Both the position numbers and the translations under genes were made by a program. DNA of 64,000 nucleotides from Nemertoderma westbladi (Eukaryota > Xenacoelomorpha > Nemertodermatida > Nemertodermatidae), in assembly GCA_032718475.1 (NCBI GenBank), contig JAUCBJ010008503.1, forward strand, positions 1-64,000, read 5' to 3'. The notes beneath the pieces are model-generated. The model saw only the letters and a list, made by a program, of their open reading frames with translations. It ran no database searches and was not told where the DNA came from. This document shows, piece by piece, positions 11,386 to 20,528 of this stretch. Positions within the stretch are counted from its first letter, which is position 1; each line of letters begins with the position of its first letter.

Positions 11386-12430
11386 TATTATAGTGTATAA
11401 TGTACTTTTATCTCACTTCGGTCCCTCGTTTCAATATTTCACTAACTCGAATATGATAATAACTCGAAATAAATTTTCCAGTATTTTTACTAATTATCAT
11501 AGTGCGTTAAGGCTCGCCTTTACTACGTGGCTCGCATGTTCTCGCTGTAATGCCTCAGAACTAAACATTAGATATACTGTATTGTACTGTATGTCCTACT
11601 CATCTTCACATCCAAAAAAGCGACGTAGATTAGGATTTGTATGGTTTTTGACAATTTTATAATTTGCTTTATAATTTTTTATTTTCAAAAATCATGACCT
11701 GCGAGAAAGTGGTGAAAGGTACAGTACAGGCCACCAGAAAACGCAGATTTGTACAATTGTGAACACATTTTATCAAATGTGTACCAGTGTAAAGTAATGT
11801 TGTTGAACGGGACAATTGAACATAATTGAACATAATTGAATTGGCAACAACAAAATTTTTTCGCCAAAGGATACAATTGAATACTTTTGAAACGCTTAGT
11901 AAGCTGGAAACTCTCTGTAGTTTACCGCGAACTGTCACTCACTGCAGCTGGAAATGCGATAAGGATTTTGTTTACCTTTATAGTGTGCGGTTAATAGTGT
12001 CTAGTAGGCAGGCCTATAGTTAGTGATGTTAAGGCATCTTCTGGTGTTTCTCTGTGCCCTCTCGGTGTCAGACTAATGGCGCGACATCTCCCTGCACTAA
12101 ATTAATTATTCAATGGTCTAGGCTCCTCCATCCATATACCCATCCACTCCCATACACTCCATGAACCTCCATGCGGTCTTGTATGCAGTTCTCTCTCTAC
12201 CAATACAGCCCATGTCCGCAATGTTACGCCCTGGGGGCTCTCTCATCTACCTGATATCAGACATACAGGCGCACCGCACACAAAGCCTTTGTCGGTCCCA
12301 GCAAGTTAGCCTCCTGCTGTGTGATCGAGAAGATAACTCGCCATAACCTGCCAATCAGATGACTTGAACAAATGTGTTCACATGTGATCACATTGGAAGA
12401 AATCTGCTTTTTCTGGTGGCCTGTACTGTA
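11386..12430. other. Central region of the 4.8-kb element
   Basis: No gene is recognised. A ~30-bp direct repeat, TTTCAAAAATCATGACCTGC and what follows, lies at 11686-11720 and again at 12450-12491, with GGCCACCAG/CTGGTGGCC blocks nearby in inverted order, showing rearrangement within the element. Confidence 0.5.
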
Positions 12431-12431
12431 A

Positions 12432-12720
12432 GTGTAGTTGGGTGGAAGTGAGACTTTCAAAAATCATGACCTGCGAGAAAGTGGTGAAAGGTAAGTGTAG
12501 TTGGGTGGAAGTGAGACAATGTTGAGTGTACTGTAGTTGGGTGATAGTTGGGTGTAGGTGTAGTTGGGTGGAGAATTGGGTGTAGTTGGGTGAAAGTTGG
12601 GTGTTGTTGGGGGTAGTTGGGTGAAAGTTGGGTGTAGTTGGGTGAGAGTTGGGTGGAAGTGGAGTGTAGTTGGGTGAAAGTGAGTCAAAGTTGAGTGTAG
12701 TTGGTTGGAGAGTTTGGTGT
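12432..12720. repeat. Internal AGTTGGGTG array
   Basis: Degenerate AGTTGGGTGTAGTTGGGTG units, the same motif as the terminal arms in the right-arm orientation. Its presence in the middle of the element suggests an inserted or rearranged extra end. Confidence 0.8.
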
Positions 12721-13002
12721 TCTGTGGGACGAGTCACGCAGTCAGGGCAAGCCTTAGCGCACAATTGCAATTAGTAAAAATAGGGCAAAATTTCATCTCC
12801 AGTCGGTCGTTCTGTCCGCTTGTCTGTCTGTAACGAAAAATTCATTCGTAAGTAACTTTTGAAGATTTTCGCCAACTGATCCACATTAAAGCCCCATGAG
12901 AAACCCCACTTGGGATCCGACTATGTAGCAACATACCTAAAGTGTGTGACATATTATTCATTCACATGTGAGAATTTAGCTTGGAAACCTCAATGTTGAT
13001 CA

Positions 13003-13496
13003 GATAGACTTTGCTGATGACTTAGGAGTACTCTCAGAATCATTAGAGGGAGCCCAACGGCTCCTCAGCTCATTAGAACATTCTGCTTCTAGTGTTGGTC
13101 TTTTTATTACCTCCAGAAAGACCACAATTTTGACAGTTAACTTTGAAAGTCCTCAGCAAGTCTCTGATCGGATGAGCATAAGCTCAAAGGATGGTATGCT
13201 TGAGCATGTGGACAACTTCTGTTACCTGGGATCATGGATCGGGAAGTCAGGTGAGGACCTTCGAATACGTAAGGGAAAGGCATGGGCAGCCTTGAATAGG
13301 CTTTCCAGGATTTGGAAGTCACCGAGAATTAATCGGAAACTCAAGGTCCGATTATTTAGAGCAGCAGTAGTTCCAGTACTCCTCTACGGGAGTCCATGCT
13401 GGGCTCTAACTGCTGAGGACACCAAATCTCTGGATGGCACATTCACAAGAATGCTACGCCGGGTTCATTGTGTCAAGTACAATGCACACATTAGTT
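13003..13496 (+). pseudogene. LINE reverse transcriptase fragment flanked by a 21-bp direct repeat
   Basis: The fragment carries RT palm motif FADD (13010-13021) and then the same C-terminal block as the LINE at 4437-4691, including LLYGSPCW, in good agreement over about 490 bp. It lacks both the LINE 5' part and the 3' UTR tail. A 21-bp direct repeat (TGGAAACCTCAATGTTGATC plus A) lies exactly at 12982-13002 and 13497-13517. That resembles a target-site duplication around an internally captured LINE piece rather than a normal 3'-anchored insertion. Confidence 0.75.
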
Positions 13497-14699
13497 TGGA
13501 AACCTCAATGTTGATCACTTGAGGATTTTCGAATGGGTGGAATGTCTGAAAGATTAAATACACTTCTCCCATTTCGTTGTTTGTAATAAAATAAGCTGAA
13601 TATTGTCATATCCTACTGTACATATACTGTACAGTATGTACTAGAGACCACAAGCCGCGTCTATATGATTACGTTGATCAACGTCTGCAATTCTCTACCC
13701 TAGTGTGGTGAATTATTATTTCTACTACTGTAAGATCTGTAATGTATAACGATCTTATCGATTCTCATACTGTAGAGATCTTGTCCATTCTGGCATCGCC
13801 TGTATGTGAAGATCATAATAAGTTCCTTGCAGAAATTCCCTTGACCTGTACAGATCTTACCAGATCCCCTTTTAGTTTATCAAAAATGTAAAATGTTCTA
13901 AAATTATTGCTGTTGTTTCGTTAAAAATTAATTAATATAAAGGCCATAAAGTTCGCCCATGTGAATAATACCAGGATTTCACTTTTCGGTCGACATTTTA
14001 TTGGAATTTTATGTATGAAGATTTTTTATTTTTTTTAATTTATCTTTTTGATACGTCTCGTTTTGATACGGCTAAATTTCGTTTATTGTTTTGGTTAGAT
14101 TCAGTCCTTTTGTAACCTGTGATTTTAATGAAAACCTGGGATTCTTCACATGGGGGCAACTGCAAAGTTAAATATATAACGGCAGAAAGTGTTTACATGG
14201 GCCCAAGATTAAAATAAAGCTGCTGAAAATAATGTTACAGTTCTTTTTCTTGTATTCTATGATACATAAAGGATAATTACATTATTATAATTGCATTAAA
14301 CATACTGTATAATATAGAACTTATGTCCATTAACTTTGTACGAATTATCTGCATTGCTATTCCCATAACAGAAGTTTCCAATGCGATTTCGTCGTTAAGG
14401 CTGTGACGGTGACCCCCCTGTGTATCAATACCGTTTTCATTTTCACCACAATCCCAAACAGCGCCAGTTTAGTTTTATACTGTAGCTTGGATCGTTCGTC
14501 AATAGTCTCTGCGTCTCTCCTTTGTATATTTATTGCTAAATTCATCAATTATTCTAGAACCAACCTGCAATAAATATAAAACGTTAGTTTGTTATTTTCA
14601 TAATTGCTCAGCAGTGGGGGCAACATACAGTACATGAAACATTTAAAAGCTCATATCTCAGCAATTCCTCGAAGAGTTTGTTACTGTACATATTGTAAT

Positions 14700-14935
14700 T
14701 TGTGGAAGTTTGGTGCCATACAGTAGGTATAGTTTGGTGTAAGTTGGATGCAGAGTGGAAGTGCAGTGGAAGTTGGGTGTAGTGGGGTGGAACTGTGTGG
14801 GTGTAGTTGGCTGAAAGTTGGGTGTAGTTGGGTGTAGTTGGGTGAAAGTTGGGTGTAGTTGGGTGTAGTTGGGTGAAAGTTGGGTGTAGTTGGGTGTAGT
14901 TGGGTGAAAGTTGGGTGTAGTTGGGTGTTTAGGCT
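14700..14935. repeat. Right-arm AGTTGGGTG array
   Basis: Inverted counterpart of 10160-10335, with regular GGGTGTAGTT and GGGTGAAAGTT units reaching the right terminus of the 4.8-kb element. Confidence 0.9.
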
Positions 14936-14949
14936 GACCGCTTTTCAAT

Positions 14950-15255
14950 AGGGGGTACCGGTACGCGGTACATACTACTGACATAGGCAGATAGGGTAAT
15001 TAAAATTAAGTAGGCCTTTTGCATATCTCAGTATCTGCATATGTATTCAAATTTTATACAGTCTGACAGTAGAGTACCGGTACCGGTACCGCGGTAGGGC
15101 TTGTCAGTCAGCATGTAGGGCCTAACTGCCTAATGTCACCTGAGTGTATTTTCAAGTGTAACTGTAAATGCTGAAATGTACCGGTACCGGTAGTATAAAA
15201 ATAAAAATTTTAATATTAACAATGTTGATGTTGCATTTACATTTATTATCTGATT
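14950..15255. other. Spacer rich in ACCGGTACCGGT palindromes
   Basis: Non-coding. Contains GGTACCGGTACGCGGTAC (14945-14962), TACCGGTACCGGTACCGCGG (15076-15095) and ACCGGTACCGGTA (15180-15192). Confidence 0.5.
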
Positions 15256-15279
15256 TTGTCAGGCTGTCAGGCTGTCAGG

Positions 15280-16250
15280 GCTGGCAAAAACCTTAGGTTT
15301 TTCAAAATAATAATTAGCTGCCAAACGGGACCAAGCAACTATAACAAAGGCAAACCAACTACAGTCAGGAACACTGGTCACAATATGTCCAATTTACAGC
15401 CAGAATGTGTCCGCGGAAAACGCTCTCAGAGTGAAATTTCTCCATAGAAAACAATGCTAAATTTCATTTGAAATCCGGCAGTGAAATTTTAACATTGGCA
15501 TTCTAAAAATTATGCCATTAGAATCGCCATAAAATTCTGTATAAATTAATTTGAGAATTAGAATCTCATCTTTGGGATAACTATCATAATATTAAAAATA
15601 AAAATGTGCCCAGCTTCTGCTTTGAGTACTAGTGGAGTTACAGCCAAAATATGTCCGGAAATATAATCGCAGCCTGTGAAGGACAAATAGTGGCTGCACG
15701 GACACTTTCTGGCTGTGAATATGTGGACAATTTTTGGCTGAGCTTCAGCCAGAAAATGACCAGTGTTCCTAACTGAACTAATGACAACAGGGGAATCAAT
15801 ATCCCGCATCAGTACGTATCGGAAGGAAAAAAATTCTCACCGTATACCTGGAGGCAGGGAGGGGATAACCAGAGTGGCACCACCTACAGGCAACCAACAA
15901 ATGCTAACAATTACCCTAGATGCAACCGCTGCAACAGATGGATACATTCCGATAGACGACAGTGTCCTGCAATCAATGCCCAATGTGATATATGTGGTCG
16001 ATTTGGCCACTTCCGTGCAGCATGCAACCCAAACCAGCGACCTAATAAATAACTATAGCAACAGGTCTGATTATGCTCCCAGCGATAATCGTCGACAATG
16101 GGTTCAGACTGACCGTAATCCCCGTAATCCCAGAGAAGAAGAACCAAGAAACACCCGCATCAATGTACAATATACAGACGAAACGGACGAGTTCAACGCT
16201 TGGGATCCAGACCAACAATTCAGCTATGAATCTGACAATACAATGCATTA
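15280..16250 (+). pseudogene. Gypsy Gag C-terminus with two zinc knuckles, interrupted
   Basis: In the frame starting at 15777 the sequence reaches CNRC...H...C (CX2CX4HX5C) and then CDICGRFGHFRAAC (CX2CX4HX4C), a nucleocapsid pair at 15921-16040. A stop (TAA) follows near 16059, after which another frame (to 16250) carries a charged linker. The N-terminal continuation is in 15280-15361; element 15362-15775 is inserted between the two parts with TSD AACTA, and the frame is continuous if it is removed. Most of Gag upstream is missing or unrecognised. Confidence 0.75.
15362..15775. mobile_element. 414-bp TIR element, TSD AACTA (class 2, CAGT terminus)
   Basis: AACTA at 15357-15361 and 15776-15780. 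Termini CAGTCAGGAACACTGGTCA (left) and, inverted, CAGTTAGGAACACTGGTCA (right). Subterminal parts contain repeated CAGCCAGAA and TGTCC words in both orientations. No ORF; a MITE. Its terminus is very close to that of 16251-17617 (CAGTTAGGTACAATGGCCA). Confidence 0.9.
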
Positions 16251-17617
16251 CAGTTAGGTACAATGGCCAAATCTGGCAACCTCAAAAGTTGCCACATATG
16301 GCAATGTTTATTGCCAAATCTGGCAACTTTTGGTTTTTCTAATTTTCGCACGCCCAGAAGCAAAATCGCATTTTGGTAAATAGGTAAGTGAAAAGAGCGC
16401 GAAATTTAAATATAATTGACCGTATAAGAAAAAAAATCATCGTCTGAATTTCTCTTAGCAATAGGCCGAAATGTGCCTAAAATAATTATTGCCATTTTTG
16501 GCAACCATTATAATTAAAGAAAAATAATGGTTGCCATTTTTGGCAACAATTATCATTATGCACCCCTGTCAGTAACTCTGTCATTGTAAATTACTTCAAA
16601 ATTGCTTACTTCTTGCTTACCCTTGTCGAGTTGTTATGATTTATAAACAAAACATTAGTTGATGAAATGTCAGAATGTATTTGATATGTTGTTAATATGT
16701 TAATGGAAAGATGGATGAGTCTGTAACAGATACCGTGGACTGGTAGACTGGTATATGGTATAGGCATAAACAAAACTAAAGAATCACATGCTTCAAAGGC
16801 TGAAATGGAAATAAATGTAATAAAATTTGACAACGTCAGAGGTCAGAACGTGAACATCACCAAAAGGAAGCAAGAAGGCAAGGGGGCATTAAAGTTTGAG
16901 AAACGGCGTGACAGACTGACAGAAGAACAATAGTGTCAAAATTTAGAAAGACTGAGAAAACCAAAACGCGTGTTAAGGGATTCAACCAAATTGTTTCTAG
17001 TAGGCCCTAATGAAAAACGGGATGAAATTATTATCATTATATGTCTGTCTGTATGTCCTGATGTAGGAATGGAATGATAGATATACTGAACTGATATAGA
17101 GTGAAGGATGATTTAGATTGCTGGGCAATTGTATCAGCATTACACAGTTACAATCTTTAACTACTAAACTATTATTCTGTTATTGGTACAAACAACAATC
17201 AACCACCTCCCCAAGCAGCACCAGAGATTACTAGCAAGATTACCAGTCAGTCTGTGTTTGTATTATTGACTCTCATTCTCACCTCATTTATTAGGATATA
17301 TTGCTGTATTGGTTAGAACTTAGAATATGCCACTACCAGTATAAGTATAACCTGTAACCTGGCCCTATCCGTATCCCTTTTTTCTAGGCCTAACATTAAC
17401 ATTTCAGGATCTAAGGAATGACCATACTGCCATAGAAGGACTTAATGACGCAGAACCATAATAAGCCATATTCAATGAGTTAGTTAAGTTGCCAAATATG
17501 GCAACAACGGCTTTATATAGTTGCCAAATCAGGCAATCAGAAATGTTGCCAGATTTTGCTTGGTTGCCAAATGTGGCAATCACAATCATTGCCAGATTTG
17601 GCCATTGTACCTAACTG
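16251..17617. mobile_element. 1.37-kb TIR element with TTGCCAAATNTGGCAA arrays, TSD CATTA (class 2)
   Basis: CATTA at 16246-16250 and 17618-17622. Inverted termini CAGTTAGGTACAATGGCCAA. Both ends carry clusters of the palindromic word TTGCCAAATCTGGCAA and variants (16265-16330, 16485-16550; 17485-17605), which look like repeated protein-binding sites. The centre has no recognisable transposase. Inserted in the gypsy element. Confidence 0.9.
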
Positions 17618-18189
17618 CATTACACTGGGCTTAATATCCACTGATTTCCCCAATCAAATCTTCACTTGCATCAATCAGTCGGTGAGAAGTCAAAAATTGG
17701 ACTTGAGTCCAAAATTGGACTTCGACTCCATTTCAAGTCCAAAATTGGACTTCTGTGAGTCCAATATTGGACTTCAAATCAGCCAATTGTTCCAGGGCCT
17801 TGGGTAATGGATCGGGCGGGATTTTTTTTTATTAATCGAAAATATATCAAAAAATAAGAGTTTTGAACAGGGGGACCTGAAATTCACCAGGGGGAACTTT
17901 TTTATAAGGCTTTGAATTTTTACAAAAGTCCAATATTGGACTTTAAGTCTAATTTTGGACGTGACATTGAGAATCAAACTTACAGGTACATGAAGCATGA
18001 CAGATGAGAGACAGCCAGACAGCTATTAAGTTATGGAAAGTTACCTTTGTAGCTCTGTATGTATCTACAGTGTACTGTACTTAGAATATAGGCTAAATGG
18101 TACCTACATTCTAGCATTCTAGGTACTTTACTTTTAGCATATTGTTTACATTCATGTTATGTCTAACCTTACACCTTACAGGGGTCCGT

Positions 18190-18770
18190 CTAAAAGCCAC
18201 ATCGGACCCAATCGGTACCACATCGGACCCAATCGGTACCACATCGGTACGACATTGGAACAAATCGGCACCACATCGGACCCAATCGGTACCAAATCGG
18301 ACCAAATCGGTATCACATCGGACCTTATGGGTACCACATCGGACCCAATCGGTACCACATCGGACCCAATTGGCACCACATCGGACCCAATCGGTACCAA
18401 ATCGGTATCACATCGGACCTTATGGGTACCACATCGGACCCAATCGGTACCACATCGGACCCAATCGGTACCACATCAGTACCACATCGGACCAAATCGG
18501 TACCACATTGGACCAAATCGGTACCACATCGGTACCACATTGGACCAAATCGGTACCACATCGGACCTTATGGGTACCACATCGGACCCAATCGGTACCA
18601 CATCGGACCCAATCGGTACCACATCGGTACGACATTGGAACAAATCGGCACCACATCGGACCCAATCGGACCAAATCGGTATCACATCGGACCTTATGGG
18701 TACCGGGCATCGGACCCAATCGGTACCACATCGGACCCAATCGGTACCACATCGGACCACATCGGGGCCA
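18190..18770. repeat. ~21-bp tandem array containing GGTACC palindromes
   Basis: About 27 units of ACATCGGACCCAATCGGTACC and variants (ACCAAATCGG, ACCTTATGGG). Long open frames on both strands are repeat translations only. The inverted, shorter counterpart is at 19265-19375. Confidence 0.95.
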
Positions 18771-18852
18771 CTGCAACCTGCTCCTTTCCCTAAATTGAGA
18801 ATATAACATTGAGGCGGGATATTAATTCGCCAAGATGGGATTTGCGTCCAGT

Positions 18853-18870
18853 CCCCCCCCCCCCCCCCCC
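18853..18870. repeat. Poly-C run (18)
   Basis: Uninterrupted run of 18 C inside the nested element; its length in the assembly may be unreliable. Confidence 0.9.
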
Positions 18871-20528
18871 GTTTCAAATTATTTCAAACAATGCATTTGA
18901 TAACGTTTTCTCTTTCAAACTTCTTGCCTTCCCTTCCGCAGACTGGAGAACTGAAGATTGTCTCTAGTGCATGTGTTATATATCAGTCAGTCAGTATATA
19001 GTACAGTATAGTATAGTATAATTATACAAATACAATAACTGCCAAGCTCATTGTGTATACCTGCAGACGGGTACAGTACTGTATAAGTAGGGGCAATAGT
19101 CTCTGCATTAGATATTGTAGTATCTAGTACCTACTGCAGTGCAGTACCGGTTACCAGCCTGACATGTTGTCAGAAAGACTAACAATTACTGAATTACTGA
19201 TACGAGTTTGGTCAGTTGGCTGGTTGGTGCTGGAACTTGTTATTTACATCCTAAATTGCTATTTTATGGCCGATGTGGCTCCGATGTGGCCCCGATGTGG
19301 TCCGATGTGGCCCCGATGTGGTCCGATGTGGTCCGATTTGGTCCGATGTGGTACCGATTGGGTCCGATGTGGCTTTTAGACGGACCCCCTTACAGCCTTA
19401 TGTACCCAGGGCCAGGATTTTAGAGCAGTAGAGTCTTTAGGACTAGATTAGATTATGCTCCAACAAATATTTAATTACAAATTATATTTGGTGGAAACTG
19501 GAAGCAATGCCAGGTTTGCTAACTGCAGCTGGTGCTAAGGCTAACTACAGTACAAGCTACGATTTCGTCTAAGCCTATGGGAGCCCTATCCTGCTATCAG
19601 AAAGAAATACTACAAGTTGATGCTACCACCATCTCTTCTAATTTTTCCATACAACAGGAAGGGTGTTTTAAAACAGCTGTATAATGAAAGGGGATTAGTA
19701 ACTGATTAACGTGTTGGGGTCTCCACATAATAAGTACAGAAGTAAGAAGTAACACACGTCATAATTATAAACCAATTGAGGGAAAGGAACAGGTTACAGA
19801 GGCAGGCTTTTCTAACTAAAACAATAAACGGCCACTTTTGACTATACCAATTGAAGGAGCCTTATCACCTCACCACATACTACTACTACAATCGGCATGC
19901 TGCATTACAGCTGCATTATATATATAGACCCTATTACTGTATTAAGAATGCTGTGCCGGCTTGTTGACATAGTGTCTGGTTGGAGATGCTGAGATGTGCT
20001 GTGTATATTGTACTTGATACAGTGAACCTAATCAAAACAATTACTCAATAAACATTAACTCAATTACATAATAGGTTACAGTTTCTAGTAGTCTTATTTT
20101 TGCCATACGAAAATACCACAGGTATGGGTATGAATGAAATATACAGCTATAACTCAACTACCGCTACTGCGGTATACACCGCTAAGGCAGTAAGGCTACC
20201 GCAAAGCCATACCACTACCGCAAAAAGTGACTACTGATGTCTGACTGTACGTGTGCGATCCCTGCTTATAATACTTATAATAATTAATTTGATCATTAAA
20301 ATGATGTTGCATTGTAATTATGTAATATATATGTACTGATACGGGATGCAGTTTTGATTTAAATACCGATATACGATACCAGTTGCCAGTATGGCAGCAT
20401 GGGTACACTTGGCTGCTTGGAGTTGTACTAAAGTCCAATATTGGACTTTGGAGTCCAAAATTGGACTTGAAGTCTAAAATTGGACTTGAAGTCCAATTTT
20501 TGACTTCTCACCGACTGTCAATGATACC

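Larger units (their letters stand above)
10152..14940. mobile_element. 4.8-kb TIR/foldback element, exact 9-bp TSD CTTTTCAAT (class 1 terminus)
   Basis: CTTTTCAAT at 10143-10151 and 14941-14949 flanks a unit whose ends are inverted: GGGTCAGCCTAATCACCC at left and its complement at right (terminal C changed to G at 14940). The inverted arms are long: left about 10152-10990, right about 13890-14940, the right arm holding an extra ~250 bp near 13955-14215. Each arm begins with arrays of CAACTACACCCAACTTTCAC. The middle (about 11.0-13.9 kb) carries another array, a small foldback and a LINE fragment. No transposase is recognisable, so it is non-autonomous. Terminus and TSD length group it with 23215-24436 and 24783-26052. 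Confidence 0.85.
18182..19387. mobile_element. 1.2-kb TIR element nested in the CAGTCGG element, 8-bp TSD CCTTACAG (class 1)
   Basis: Inverted termini GGGTCCGTCTAAAAGCCACA, flanked by CCTTACAG at 18174-18181 and 19388-19395. The other copy of the host element (46723-48676) has the empty site near 48140-48160, which confirms the insertion. An extra CCTTACA lies just left of the insertion. The left arm holds a ~570-bp array of ATCGGTACCACATCGGACCC units; the right arm only a short version. It also holds the shared core at 18772-18830 and an 18-C run. No transposase. Confidence 0.85.
17676..20517. mobile_element. 2.84-kb TIR element with AAAATTGGACTT arrays, TSD TCAAT (class 2)
   Basis: TCAAT at 17671-17675 and 20518-20522. 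Inverted termini CAGTCGGTGAGAAGTCAAAA. Ends carry clusters of the palindromes AAGTCCAATATTGGACTT and AAGTCCAAAATTGGACTT. It interrupts gypsy Pol just upstream of RT. A second copy in the opposite orientation is at 46723-48676; relative to it, this copy has gained the element at 18182-19387. Internal parts include a LINE 3' remnant (about 19880-20030), the shared core (19770-19830) and a CTACCGC-rich stretch (20155-20225). No transposase. Confidence 0.9.

Noticed and set aside
16073-16342. Aspartic protease of the gypsy element (VDNG...TVIP)
   Set aside because: The D-T/S-G triad is absent and the frame differs from the Gag knuckles; resemblance is probably chance.
18142-18798. Several 120-218 residue ORFs on both strands
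   Set aside because: All come from the ~21-bp ACATCGGACC array in the nested transposon.
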